Assembly: GCF_003444775.1 (NCBI RefSeq)
Contig: NZ_CP021081.1
Coordinates: forward strand, 1,538,001 to 1,602,000
Direction of reading: 5' to 3'
DNA from: Deinococcus ficus
GTDB lineage: Bacteria > Deinococcota > Deinococci > Deinococcales > Deinococcaceae
DNA: 64,000 nt
Shown: one piece after another, positions 22,901 to 31,043 of the stretch
Layout of the letters: each line of letters begins with the position of its first letter
Position numbering within the stretch: the first letter of the stretch is position 1
Notes under the pieces: model-generated
What the model saw: only the letters and a program-made list of their open reading frames with translations
The model's database searches: none
Told to the model about the DNA's origin: nothing
Position numbers and translations under genes: made by a program

Positions 22901-24024
22901 GGCACCTGACTGGCGTTCCGGTGCGCGGCCCGCGGGCCGGGAACGGGGGACGCACCGTGGGCCGGAACGGGGGCGGCGGTGAGGCGCTCGACCCGGTCTC
23001 CGTCCAGCCGGACCCAGCCGGCGCGGCGGGCGTACTCCAGCGCGCGGCGCGTGCGGGTCTCGTCCCAGTCGAGGCGCCGGGCAATGGCGGCCGGCGTGTA
23101 CCGCTGCTCGCCGTGCAGGGCCGTCAGGAGCAGCCGGGCGGTGAAGTCCTCGCGCTGACGGGCGCGGCGGGCGAGGGTGGTGACAACGCCCTGCTCCGGC
23201 GAGAACAGCAGGCTCAGCGTGAACACCACGCCCAGCACGCTGGCGATCATTCCCGCGATGGAGGTGTCCAGCCACAGGGCCAGCGCGTACCCGGCGGCGC
23301 TGCTGACCACGCCGATCACCAGGGACAGGCGCAGCATGCGGCTGAGCTGCCGGGTGAGCAGGTACGCGCTGGCGGGCGGGATGATCACGAACGCCACGAT
23401 CAGGATGGCACCCACCGACTGGAACGCCCCGACGGTGGTGAAGGACAGCAGCGTCATCAGCAGGTAGTGCACGGCGGTGGGCGCAAAACCCAGGGTGGCG
23501 GCCAGCCCGGCGTCGAACGTTCCGACCTTCAGTTCCTTGTAGCACAGGCCCACGAACGCGGCGTTCAGCAGGGCCAGGGTGCCCATCAGCAGCAGCGACT
23601 CGGGCACCTCGCGGCCCAGGAAGATCACGGTGTTCAGGGGTGCGTAGGCGATCTCGCCGTACAGCACGGCGTCCATGTCCAGGTGGACGTTGCGGAAGTA
23701 CAGGGACACCAGGATCACGCCGATGCTGAACAGCAGGGGAAACACCACGCCGATCGCGGCGTCCACCTTCACGCGCCCGCTGCGTTCCAGCAGTTCCACG
23801 CTGAGCACCGTCAGCAGGCCCATGGCGGCCGCGCCGATCAGGGCGGGGACGGTGGCGGTGCCGCCGGACAGCCAGAAGGCCCCCACGATGCCCGGCAGGA
23901 CGGCGTGGCTGATGGCGTCGCTGAGCATGCTCTGTCGGCGCAGCACCAGGAACACGCCCAGCAGGCTGCCCGCCACGGCGACCAGCGCGGCCGTGAGCAC
24001 GATGATCAGGTCCGCGGCGATCAT
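22897..24024 (-). CDS. Mn/Zn-type ABC permease with C-terminal winged-helix domain
   Basis: A 375-residue ABC-3 family permease for manganese, zinc or iron. Residues 1-285 hold eight or nine membrane segments with GVFLVLRRQSMLSDAISHAVLPGI and GAILIVAFVIIPPASAYLLTRQ. Unusually a cytoplasmic tail follows: TALHGEQRYTPAAIARRLDW, DETRTRRALEYARRAGW and VRLDGDRVERL read as a helix-turn-helix with a wing (about 302-350), like the N-terminal domain of DtxR/MntR repressors. ATG 24024 overlaps the upstream permease stop (ATGA). Last gene of the four-gene importer operon. Confidence 0.85.
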   Translation of the reverse strand: MIAADLIIVLTAALVAVAGSLLGVFLVLRRQSMLSDAISHAVLPGIVGAFWLSGGTATVPALIGAAAMGLLTVLSVELLERSGRVKVDAAIGVVFPLLFSIGVILVSLYFRNVHLDMDAVLYGEIAYAPLNTVIFLGREVPESLLLMGTLALLNAAFVGLCYKELKVGTFDAGLAATLGFAPTAVHYLLMTLLSFTTVGAFQSVGAILIVAFVIIPPASAYLLTRQLSRMLRLSLVIGVVSSAAGYALALWLDTSIAGMIASVLGVVFTLSLLFSPEQGVVTTLARRARQREDFTARLLLTALHGEQRYTPAAIARRLDWDETRTRRALEYARRAGWVRLDGDRVERLTAAPVPAHGASPVPGPRAAHRNASQVP

Positions 24025-24935
24025 GGGCGCACCCCACGGCGCATCGCCTCGCGCAGCTCCCGGCCGCGCCGCATGGACGTGAACTTCGCCCACAGCAGCC
24101 CGCGTTTCGGCGCGAGGAACAGGGAGATCAGCAGGACGGCGCTGGCGACCACGATGATGACCGGACCGGTGGGCAGGTTGGCGTTCCCGGCCGAGATCAC
24201 GGCCCCGACTACGCCGGACAGCGCGCCGAACACGGCGCTGAGCAGCAGCATCCGCCCCAGCTGGTCGGTCCACTGGCGGGCCGCGGCGGGCGGGGCGATC
24301 AGCATGGCGGCCATCAGGACCACGCCCACCGTCTGAAGCCCCACCATCACGGCGATCACGGCCAGCGAGGTGAGCAGGGTGCCGAGGCGCCCGGTGGGGT
24401 AGCCCAGCGTGTGGGCGTAGGTGGGGTCGAAGGTGATCAGCTTGAACTCCTTGAACAGCAGGGCCACCAGCCCCAGGCCCACCGCGGACAGCGCGGCCAT
24501 GACGGTCACGTCCGCAGCGACGATGGTGGCCGCCTGCCCGAACAGGAACTTGTCCAGGCCGGACTGGTTTGCGTCGCCGCTGCCGGCGATGAACGTGAGC
24601 AGCGCGATGCCGAACCCGAAGAACGCGCTGAGCATGGTGCCCAGGGCGGCGTCCTCACTCAGTCGGGTGTACTTCAGCACCGTGATGACCGCCAGGGCGC
24701 CCAGCCAGCCGCTCAGGCCGGCGCCTAGCAGCAGCCACAGCGGGGCCTTGCTGCCGGTCAGCAGAAACGCCAGGCACACGCCCGGCAGAGCCGCGTGGGC
24801 CAGGGCGTCGCCCAGCAAGCTCTGGCGGCGCAGCATGGTGAACGCCCCGATCACGCCGCCGGTGACGCCCAGCAGGGCGCTGCCCAGCGCGACGTTGCGC
24901 AGGGTGTAGTCCGTGAAGAGATCCAGGGGGGTCAT
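24021..24935 (-). CDS. Mn/Zn-type ABC transporter permease
   Basis: A 304-residue ABC-3 permease with about eight membrane helices. Its GAFTMLRRQSLLGDALAHAALPGV near the N-terminus and VVLMAAMLIAPPAAARQWTDQLG in the second half match the family in the same places as the paralogous downstream gene, so the importer would use a heterodimeric membrane part. It lacks the winged-helix tail of its partner. Start and stop overlap both neighbours by four bases. Confidence 0.92.
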   Translation of the reverse strand: MTPLDLFTDYTLRNVALGSALLGVTGGVIGAFTMLRRQSLLGDALAHAALPGVCLAFLLTGSKAPLWLLLGAGLSGWLGALAVITVLKYTRLSEDAALGTMLSAFFGFGIALLTFIAGSGDANQSGLDKFLFGQAATIVAADVTVMAALSAVGLGLVALLFKEFKLITFDPTYAHTLGYPTGRLGTLLTSLAVIAVMVGLQTVGVVLMAAMLIAPPAAARQWTDQLGRMLLLSAVFGALSGVVGAVISAGNANLPTGPVIIVVASAVLLISLFLAPKRGLLWAKFTSMRRGRELREAMRRGVRP

Positions 24936-25684
24936 CCGACCTCCCGCAGGAAGTGCGTTTTCGCGCCGTACGCCGCCTGCAGGTTCTCCCGGTGGAACAC
25001 CTCGGTCATGGAGCCGCTGGCGATCACCTCCACGTTCAGCAGCGTGAGGTGATCGAAGTAGTCCCGCACGGTTTCCAGGTCATGATGCACGACGATCACG
25101 GTGCGGCCCTCCTGCTGGAGGCTCTGCATTACGTCCAGGATGGCGCGTTCGGTGGTGGCGTCCACCCCGGCGAAGGGTTCGTCCATCAGGTACACGTCGG
25201 CGCTCTGCGCCAGCGCGCGCGCCAGGAACACCCGCTGCTGCTGCCCGCCGGACAGCTGCGAGATCTGCCGGCCCGCGAAGTCCGCCATGCGCACGCGCTC
25301 CAGGGCCTGCATGGCCGCGTCCCGCTCGGCGCGCCCGGGGCGGCGGAACCAGCCAAGCCGGCCGTACGCGCCCATCTGCACGACGTCCAGGGCGTCGGTG
25401 GGAAAATCCCAGTCCACGCTGGTGCGCTGCGGCACGTACGCGACCCGCCGGCGCACCTCGGCGAGCGGCCGCCCGAAGAAACGCACGGTGCCGGACGCCA
25501 CCGGCAGCAGGCCCAACGAGGATTTCAGCAGGGTGCTTTTCCCCGCACCGTTCGGGCCGACGATGGCGCACAGGTGCGCGGCGGGAAAGGTCACGTCCAC
25601 GTCCCACAGCACGGGCGTCTCGTGGTAAGCGACGGTCAGGTCACGCACGCTCAGGGGCGGCGTGGCGGCTTCAGGTGTGGTCAT
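24932..25684 (-). CDS. Mn/Zn-type ABC transporter ATP-binding protein
   Basis: A 250-residue ABC ATPase that drives the metal importer. Walker A is GPNGAGKST (about 39-47), the signature LSGGQQQRVFLARALA, Walker B VYLMDEPF and the switch His lies in VVHHDL. The family mark VPQRTSVDWDFP, common in Mn/Zn systems, follows the Q-loop. ATG 25684 overlaps the stop of the binding-protein gene. Confidence 0.93.
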   Translation of the reverse strand: MTTPEAATPPLSVRDLTVAYHETPVLWDVDVTFPAAHLCAIVGPNGAGKSTLLKSSLGLLPVASGTVRFFGRPLAEVRRRVAYVPQRTSVDWDFPTDALDVVQMGAYGRLGWFRRPGRAERDAAMQALERVRMADFAGRQISQLSGGQQQRVFLARALAQSADVYLMDEPFAGVDATTERAILDVMQSLQQEGRTVIVVHHDLETVRDYFDHLTLLNVEVIASGSMTEVFHRENLQAAYGAKTHFLREVG

Positions 25685-26634
25685 TTCAGCCCTCCCAGGG
25701 CGCTGCTGATGGCGTGGGCGTTGTGCCGCACCATGCCGATGTAGGTGCCTTCCGGCGTGCCGGCGGCGCCCAGCGCGTCGCTGAACAGCTCCCCACCGAT
25801 CCGCAGGGTGTGGCCCTGCGCCCGCGCCGCCTCGATCACGGCGTCCACGGTGCGCTGCGGCACGCTGCTCTCCACGAACACCGCCGGAATACCGCGCTGC
25901 GACACGAACCGCGCCAGGGCCTGGATGTTCTGCGTGCCGGCTTCGGCGGCCGTGGACACGCCCTGAACGCCTCGGACCTCCACGCCGTACCGCCGGGCGA
26001 AGTAGTTGAAGGCGTCGTGCGCGGTGACCAATACCCGCCGCTCCTTCGGGATGCTGTGCGTCAGGGTCATCACCTCGGCGTCCAGCGCGTCCAGTTGGCG
26101 CAGGTACGCGGCGGCATTCTGCGCGTACTGGGCCTTTCCGGCAGGATCGGCGGCGCTCAGGGCGTCCCGGGTGGTGCCGGCCGCGAACTTCCAGAGACTG
26201 ACGTCAAACCACACATGCGGGTCGGGCAGGCCCTCGGCGCCGTCCGGACGGAGCAGCCGGTCATGGGGAATCTGCTCGGTGACGGCCACGGCGCGCCCGC
26301 TCTTTTCCAGGAGTTCCACCATCTTGCCTTCCAGGTGCAGGCCGCCGTACAGGATCAAGTGGGCGCCCTGCAGGGTACGCACGTCGCGGGCGCTGGCCTT
26401 GTACAGGTGGGGATCTACGCCGGGGCCCATCAGGGCGCTCACGGTCACGCGGTCCCCGCCGATCTCCCGGGCGAGGTCGGCGACCATGTTGGTGGTGGCG
26501 GTGACGCGCACTTTCCCGCTGCCCAGGTCGGCTGGCTGAAGGGTGGCGACGGTGGTGGGGGGGCGGTCCTGGACGCTCTGGCAGCCGGTGAGGAGGGCCG
26601 CCAGCAGCAGTGAGGGAAGCGGCAGGCGCAACAT
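25681..26634 (-). CDS. Metal-binding lipoprotein of Mn/Zn ABC importer
   Basis: A 317-residue cluster A-I binding protein that captures the metal outside the membrane. Lipobox LLTGCQ puts the lipidated Cys at 18. Metal ligands fit the family: His in GPGVDPHLYKAS, His in LPDPHVWFDVS, Glu/His region in VTAHDAFNYFARRYG and Asp in GGELFSDALG. Mn versus Zn cannot be decided: there is no His-rich loop of the ZnuA type, which leans to manganese or iron. First gene of the operon, directly under the operator at 26639-26654. Confidence 0.9.
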   Translation of the reverse strand: MLRLPLPSLLLAALLTGCQSVQDRPPTTVATLQPADLGSGKVRVTATTNMVADLAREIGGDRVTVSALMGPGVDPHLYKASARDVRTLQGAHLILYGGLHLEGKMVELLEKSGRAVAVTEQIPHDRLLRPDGAEGLPDPHVWFDVSLWKFAAGTTRDALSAADPAGKAQYAQNAAAYLRQLDALDAEVMTLTHSIPKERRVLVTAHDAFNYFARRYGVEVRGVQGVSTAAEAGTQNIQALARFVSQRGIPAVFVESSVPQRTVDAVIEAARAQGHTLRIGGELFSDALGAAGTPEGTYIGMVRHNAHAISSALGGLK

Positions 26635-26638
26635 GAGA

Positions 26639-26670
26639 TTTAGGCTTCCCTAAAAATCAGGAAATGTCAA
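26639..26670 (-). promoter_or_regulatory. Promoter and metal-repressor-like operator of the importer operon
   Basis: A perfect -35 TTGACA (TGTCAA at 26665-26670 on the plus strand) is followed toward the gene by a perfect 6+6 inverted repeat TTTAGG-N4-CCTAAA at 26639-26654, which covers the expected -10 and start site and ends five bases before the ATG. Such AT-rich palindromes are typical of DtxR/MntR-type metal-dependent repressors, which would shut the operon when metal is plentiful. A Fur/Zur-family regulator is the alternative. Confidence 0.65.
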
Positions 26671-26699
26671 CTGCCGGTTTGCTTAACCTGCCGGTAGAA

Positions 26700-26954
26700 T
26701 TCCATTGAACCTAATTCACCGATCCCGGACGGCGCTAGCGACCGGCTTCTCCAGCCACCAGGGACAGCAAAACCCCCGACGACTCGCCTGGGCCGGTGGC
26801 GTCCCTGGCAACATCCAACCGGCCGTTACAGCGACCGGACGCGGAATCAGTGGGTGTGCTCCTTGAGGCTCCACGGTGTTCACAACCACGCACTCGAATA
26901 AAGTTTCGAGCAATACCTGAGTGCATGGCGCCTCCAGAGCTAAGCAGCCGGGTT
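26700..26954. other. Non-coding region between metal importer and csp gene
   Basis: No believable gene. It contains CCAGGGAC (26758-26765) that can pair with GTCCCTGG (26801-26808), while adjacent GCCACC (26754-26759) can pair with GGTGGC (26795-26800), so two overlapping stems are possible. An unrecognised structured RNA or leader cannot be excluded. Confidence 0.35.
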
Positions 26955-26984
26955 CTGCACGTCACACCTGCAAAGGTGTATACT
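26955..26984 (+). promoter_or_regulatory. Promoter of the cold-shock gene
   Basis: TATACT at 26979-26984 is a good -10 box. A weak -35 (CTGCAC, 26955-26960) stands 18 bases before it. This implies a 5' leader of roughly 80 bases before the csp start. Confidence 0.6.
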
Positions 26985-27013
26985 GGGGTGAAGGTTTCCG
27001 AGTTCGCAAGATC

Positions 27014-27046
27014 GAGAGCGCACGGAGCAGGATTCCGTGCGCTCTC
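27014..27046 (+). promoter_or_regulatory. Leader hairpin of cold-shock mRNA
   Basis: A perfect 13-bp stem (27014-27026 with 27034-27046) with a seven-base loop lies in the csp leader, ending 14 bases before the SD GAGGAG. No T-run follows, so it is not an ordinary terminator. A role in mRNA stability or temperature-dependent translation is likely by analogy with cspA leaders. Confidence 0.6.
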
Positions 27047-27072
27047 TTGCCCTGGAACCCGAGGAGTTTGGT

Positions 27073-27333
27073 ATGGCACAAGGTAAAGTTAAGTGGTTCA
27101 ACGCAGAGAAGGGCTTCGGCTTCATCGAGACCCCCGGTAGCCCCGACGTGTTCGCGCACTTCAGCGCCATTCAGGGCAGCGGCTTCAAGAAGCTCAACGA
27201 AGGCGACGAAGTCGAGTTCGAGATCGAAGACGGCCAGCGCGGCAAGGGCCCCCAGGCCAAGAACATCGTGGTGACCAAGGCCGCTCCGGCCGGCGCCTAC
27301 GACCGCCCCGCGCGTCGCGACGACCGCTGGTAA
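27073..27333 (+). CDS. Cold-shock domain protein (CspA family)
   Basis: An 86-residue single-strand nucleic-acid chaperone. RNP1 is KGFGFIE and RNP2 is VFAHFSAI, followed by [25 protein letters not shown]. It has a 15-residue Ala/Arg-rich tail beyond the usual 67-70 residues. ATG 27073 has GAGGAG at 27061-27066. Its strong promoter, hairpin leader and T-run terminator suggest high and regulated expression. Confidence 0.95.
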   Translation: MAQGKVKWFNAEKGFGFIETPGSPDVFAHFSAIQGSGFKKLNEGDEVEFEIEDGQRGKGPQAKNIVVTKAAPAGAYDRPARRDDRW

Positions 27334-27348
27334 TCCGACCCTAAAGCG

Positions 27349-27374
27349 AAGGAGCCCACCCGGGCTCCTTTTTT
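27349..27374 (+). terminator. Rho-independent terminator of csp gene
   Basis: AAGGAGCCC (27349-27357) pairs with GGGCTCCTT (27362-27370); the T-run TTTTTT covers 27369-27374. Confidence 0.9.
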
Positions 27375-27435
27375 CATGTCAGGAAGACGGACCAGCGGGA
27401 GATAAAACCCCCGGCCATCTCCGAAATCACCCCGC

Positions 27436-27696
27436 CTACGCGCGGGGCAGATAAGCAAAACTGCCCTCGAAAGTCCTCCGGCGCAACAGCGTGGCGCTTT
27501 TCATCGTGAGTGTGCCCCTCATCAGCCCGTGCGGGGTGGTGACCTCCACCTCGCACGCCCCGGCGTTCTGCGTGCACGCCTGGGTCAGGGCGTCGATGTC
27601 CTCCGCCAGCGTCCCCTTGGGCAGGTGATGGGTGTCGGCAATGATGGTCAGTCGCTTGTTGGGCGCCACCCGGTACTGTCCTCGAAGTCGCAGCAT
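27436..27696 (-). CDS. Small hypothetical protein
   Basis: An 86-residue basic protein with no membrane segment or signal peptide, beginning MLRLRGQYRVAPNKR and containing two Cys around TQACTQNAGACEVEV. Family not recognised. The start is ATG 27696, six bases after TATCCT (27703-27708), a leaderless promoter, which supports it as a real gene. Divergent from 27772. Confidence 0.6.
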   Translation of the reverse strand: MLRLRGQYRVAPNKRLTIIADTHHLPKGTLAEDIDALTQACTQNAGACEVEVTTPHGLMRGTLTMKSATLLRRRTFEGSFAYLPRA

Positions 27697-27771
27697 CCTG
27701 ACAGGATAACCCACCTCACATTTCCTCACCGTAACCAAAGTGCGTTAGGTTGGGCTGTGTTAAAAGACGAC

Positions 27772-27987
27772 ATGGCCATCCACGCAGGCATTCCGGAAAA
27801 AGTGATTCTCGGAGCGCTGCGTCAACTGAGCGCCGATATGGAGGACGTGACCTGGGACATGGGCCGCACCCGTCCCGGCCGTCCCGTGAAGGTGTTCTTC
27901 GAAGCCGAAACCATCGCCGACGTGCAACGCGCCAAACGCCACCTGGAAAAACTTCTCGGTGACGCCGGCTACGACCTGATCCCCTGA
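27772..27987 (+). CDS. Small hypothetical protein
   Basis: A 71-residue soluble protein, MAIHAGIPEKVILGAL at the start and KRHLEKLLGDAGYDLIP at the end. No family recognised. There is no SD before ATG 27772; TTAAAA lies about eight bases upstream, so it may be leaderless. A GTG at 27757 would add five residues. Codon use looks normal for the window. Confidence 0.6.
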   Translation: MAIHAGIPEKVILGALRQLSADMEDVTWDMGRTRPGRPVKVFFEAETIADVQRAKRHLEKLLGDAGYDLIP

Positions 27988-27992
27988 ACCCA

Positions 27993-28151
27993 TCAGGGGC
28001 GTCCCGAGCGGTGACGAACAGAAACCAGTAGAGCGACGACCACCAGCGTCCCGGCGAAAGTCGTACCGGCCCAGGATGCTGATGGCTGTCGCTCTGCTCC
28101 TGGGCTTAGTGGACCAAGAATGCTAACGGTCAGGGTGCCGAAGAGCAGCAT
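27993..28151 (-). CDS. Candidate small membrane protein (52 residues)
   Basis: An open frame in an otherwise empty 247-base gap. From ATG 28151 it begins MLLFGTLTVSILGPL, has a polar stretch and then a clear membrane segment TTFAGTLVVVALLVSV, ending in basic RHRSGRP, a plausible two-helix membrane protein. A TAAGTT box lies 11 bases upstream. No SD and no known family, and GC is lower than the neighbours, so this is a suggestion only. Confidence 0.3.
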   Translation of the reverse strand: MLLFGTLTVSILGPLSPGAERQPSASWAGTTFAGTLVVVALLVSVRHRSGRP

Positions 28152-28234
28152 CCATCGCTCAGAACTTACCGCCCAGGCTGAAGGGGAGTCAGGTTAGGTC
28201 CTTCGACCCCGGCCCCAGGCGCAGCGGACGGTCT

Positions 28235-28741
28235 TCAGCCTTCTGCGGCCTCGACATTGATCTCGCGGGCAGCCAGGGTCAGGCGGGCGTCGGTTTCCTT
28301 TTCCTCTTCCAGCGTCGTGCGCAGCACCATGGCCTGCCGTTCCAGGCCGAGCAGGTCGGCGTAGGCGGCGACCGTGCCGTACCCGGCGATCTCGTAGTGT
28401 TCGATGCGTTGCGCGGCGGCGATCAGGCCCGCGTCCTTCACGGCGGGGGCGGCCTTCTCGCGGATCATCTCCTCGCCTTCCTTCACGAGGCCGAGCATCG
28501 CCTGACAGGTGTGTCCGCCCGGGTCCTGCTCCAGGTCCTGGAAGAGGCCTTCCAGCCGGCCCACCTGTTCCTGCGTCTGTACGAGGTGATCCTCGAAACC
28601 CCGTTTGAGGTCGGGGTCGGTGGCGGACGCGGCCATCTTCGGCAGGGCCTTGAGCAGTTGCGTCTCGGCGGAGTAGAGGTCACGGAGCTGTTCCAGGTAG
28701 AGGTCGTGCAGGTCCTGAAGTTTCACCTTGATCTTTGCCAT
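28235..28741 (-). CDS. YciF-type ferritin-like protein (DUF892)
   Basis: A 168-residue four-helix protein of the DUF892/YciF family, a ferritin-like fold linked to stress. Matching segments: LYLEQLRDLYSAETQLLKALPKMA with the first Glu ligands, DHLVQTQEQVGRLE, and QRIEHYEIAGYGTVAAYADLLG with the second ExxH set. It may bind a di-iron centre. ATG 28741 has AGGAGG upstream; the longer frame is discarded for this reason. It is not obviously cotranscribed with neighbours. Confidence 0.88.
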   Translation of the reverse strand: MAKIKVKLQDLHDLYLEQLRDLYSAETQLLKALPKMAASATDPDLKRGFEDHLVQTQEQVGRLEGLFQDLEQDPGGHTCQAMLGLVKEGEEMIREKAAPAVKDAGLIAAAQRIEHYEIAGYGTVAAYADLLGLERQAMVLRTTLEEEKETDARLTLAAREINVEAAEG

Positions 28742-28838
28742 GTCGGGCCTCCTTGAGGGGCTGCCTGTCAAGTGTGGCGGGGCGAAGTTCAGCCTCCGCC
28801 CCGCCTCGCTTAAATGCGCCTTACGAAACGCCTGGGCT

Positions 28839-30977
28839 TCAGTCGGCCACGATGCGGGTCAGGTCCCACTCGATGGTGCGCTGGACGGGTTCCAGGCCGT
28901 AGGCGTTGCCGGGCAGGATGAAGCTGCGGCCTCCGGTGAGGTGGGTGACGCCGTCTTCCTCGACGGCCGTGCCGGTTTCCTGCACGGCGAACCATCCGAG
29001 CTGGGCCTTGTGCTCGTCGCTGGTGCTGTATTCCGAGTCGTGGTAGTCGTTGCATCCGCCCTTTTGCAGGCTGTAGGACGTGGTCTTCTGCATGCCGGAG
29101 ACAAGCTTGAGGGACCGGGGGTCGCCGATCTCCAGGGTGTATCCGGCGCCGGGCGTGAACTCGATGTCGATGTTCGACGTGCCGATCTTCTCGACGTTGG
29201 TCACGGCGGTGGAGTCGCTGCGCATCGTCTGGGAGCGCGTGAAGCCGATGCACTCGACGTCGAAGGTCTCGTTGTAAGTGGAGCTGTAATCGTGCTGGCC
29301 TCTGTACTCCGCCTGGGTGGTCAGGCGGGCGAAGGTGGCGCTGCTGCTCTCGTGCCCGTTGACGGTGTACACGGCGTCCCGGATGAGCACGGAGTCCTGG
29401 CTGCCGACCACGCCGCCTGTGACGGTGCCGTACACCGGCACGGACATGCGGCCCTGGTCGAGGACCTTCACCGTGCCGATCCAGCAGGTGTCCCCGGCCT
29501 GCCCTTCGCAGTGCAGTTTCCAGTCGCGGACGGTCAGGGGAGCGGTGGCCGAGATGGGCCACATGCGGTACAGCAGTTCCTGCGGCATGGTGATCAGCCC
29601 GCCCACCCCGCCGGCCGCGGTGCCCAGGGCGTCCACGAGGTCCGCGGCCAGAGAGGAGCTCTTGATGGAGGTGATGGCGGTCACGCTGCCTTCTTTCAGC
29701 ACGGGCGTCACGTCGTCGCCCAGGTCACGTTTCTGCCGCACGCCCTCGAAGCGCAGGTCGGCGACGCCGTCCGCGCCGGTCTTGTCGTGCATGACCTCCT
29801 CCCCCTGCAGCGCGGAGAGGATGTTCGTGTGCCGCTGGGTGTAGGAGTCCTGGCCCTGGGCGGCGAAGACCCGCCAGCGGACGTCGCTGCCCTCCACCGC
29901 CCCGGCGTTCGGGGTGCTGAAGTCGATGCCGGCCGCGTTGAACGCCAGGCGGAAGCAGTTGAGGTACTGCACGCCGGTGTTCAGGTCGTAGTGCACGCGC
30001 ACGCTGGCCTGGTGCACGCCCTCGCCGTTCTGGGTGGCGCTGCGGGTCCGCTGGACGGTGGGGTTGTCCACAGTCAGGTCCATCTGGAAACTGGCGAAGG
30101 TCAGCAGGAACTTCGTGTAACTGGTGATCAGGTTCGCGGTGCCCAGCCAGCCGGCCGCCCGATCCGCGGCGCTCTCCCCCGGCGTGCTGCTCACCGAGTC
30201 GAGGTAGGCGAGCAACTGGTTCAGGCCGCTGGTCATGGCCAGTGCCGCGGCGTCCATGATGGTGCCCTCGGTGCCTCCGAAAGTGCAGTTCGCCGTGGCC
30301 GCGGGCACCAGCCCCTGAGCGCGCACGCCCGCCCCTGCCGGCAGGGTGGCCGGGGTGGGCAGGACCGCACCGTAGAGCTGCGCCTGCCGGGCGCTGCCGC
30401 CCACCAGCCGGAGCATGATCAGGGTGTGCTGCACGGCCGAGAGCGGCACCTGATCAGCCGGCGTGTCACTCAGCAGGCCGGGCTGACCGGCGGGGCCGCT
30501 GGCGGTCACGAACCGCGCCCAGAACCGGGTGGTGGGCTGAACGCTGTCCGTTTCCAGGCGCAGGTCCTCGCGGAGCAGCTCCGCGATGCGTGAGGCGTCC
30601 GCGTTCGGGTACAGGACCCGGAGCGTGTCGGCGAGATCGGCGAGGGTGACCGTGCCGCCGCGCGCCTGCGCGAACGCCAGGGCGTCCGGGTCCAGTTCGG
30701 CCACCGCGACGCCCTGTGCGGGCTGCTGGGCGGGCTGGATCACGCGGCCGTCCAGGCCCCGGACGGCGATGCCGCTGGCCGCCAGGACTTCCTGAAGCTG
30801 GGCGGAGGACGGCTGGCCGGTGCCGAAGCGGGCGGCGAGGTCGGCGGCTCGGGTGTCCACCTGAGCGAGGTCCGGCACCGGGAGGTCGGGACCGGCGGGG
30901 CCCGGGGTGGGCGCGCCGCAGCTGGCGAGCAGCAGAGTGAGGGCGAGGGCGATGGGAAGGGACCGGGAGCGTGTCAT
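28839..30977 (-). CDS. Large secreted lipoprotein of unknown function
   Basis: A 712-residue lipoprotein with lipobox LLASCG (Cys about 20). It has an Ala/Pro-rich N-terminal part, then a long region rich in Ser/Thr and beta-type sequence with several Cys that could pair outside the cell (for example LKLHCEGQAGDTCW-like spacing and KGGCNDYHD). No known domain was recognised. Start ATG 30977 is six bases after TACGGT (30984-30989), the leaderless arrangement. The downstream half has a GC and codon pattern like its neighbours. Possibly a surface or binding protein. Confidence 0.7.
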   Translation of the reverse strand: MTRSRSLPIALALTLLLASCGAPTPGPAGPDLPVPDLAQVDTRAADLAARFGTGQPSSAQLQEVLAASGIAVRGLDGRVIQPAQQPAQGVAVAELDPDALAFAQARGGTVTLADLADTLRVLYPNADASRIAELLREDLRLETDSVQPTTRFWARFVTASGPAGQPGLLSDTPADQVPLSAVQHTLIMLRLVGGSARQAQLYGAVLPTPATLPAGAGVRAQGLVPAATANCTFGGTEGTIMDAAALAMTSGLNQLLAYLDSVSSTPGESAADRAAGWLGTANLITSYTKFLLTFASFQMDLTVDNPTVQRTRSATQNGEGVHQASVRVHYDLNTGVQYLNCFRLAFNAAGIDFSTPNAGAVEGSDVRWRVFAAQGQDSYTQRHTNILSALQGEEVMHDKTGADGVADLRFEGVRQKRDLGDDVTPVLKEGSVTAITSIKSSSLAADLVDALGTAAGGVGGLITMPQELLYRMWPISATAPLTVRDWKLHCEGQAGDTCWIGTVKVLDQGRMSVPVYGTVTGGVVGSQDSVLIRDAVYTVNGHESSSATFARLTTQAEYRGQHDYSSTYNETFDVECIGFTRSQTMRSDSTAVTNVEKIGTSNIDIEFTPGAGYTLEIGDPRSLKLVSGMQKTTSYSLQKGGCNDYHDSEYSTSDEHKAQLGWFAVQETGTAVEEDGVTHLTGGRSFILPGNAYGLEPVQRTIEWDLTRIVAD

Positions 30978-31043
30978 GGGCCGACCGTACGGGGAGGTGG
31001 ATGGCCGGCCGATGGCAGGCATTCAGGGTGCCGGGTGGGCCAC

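Noticed and set aside
22897..24273. Upstream extension of the permease to 24273
   Set aside because: Overlaps the preceding permease; ATG 24024 with a four-base overlap is the natural start.
26796..27086. 96-codon plus-strand frame across the csp promoter
   Set aside because: It overlaps the csp promoter, leader hairpin and start, with no family match.
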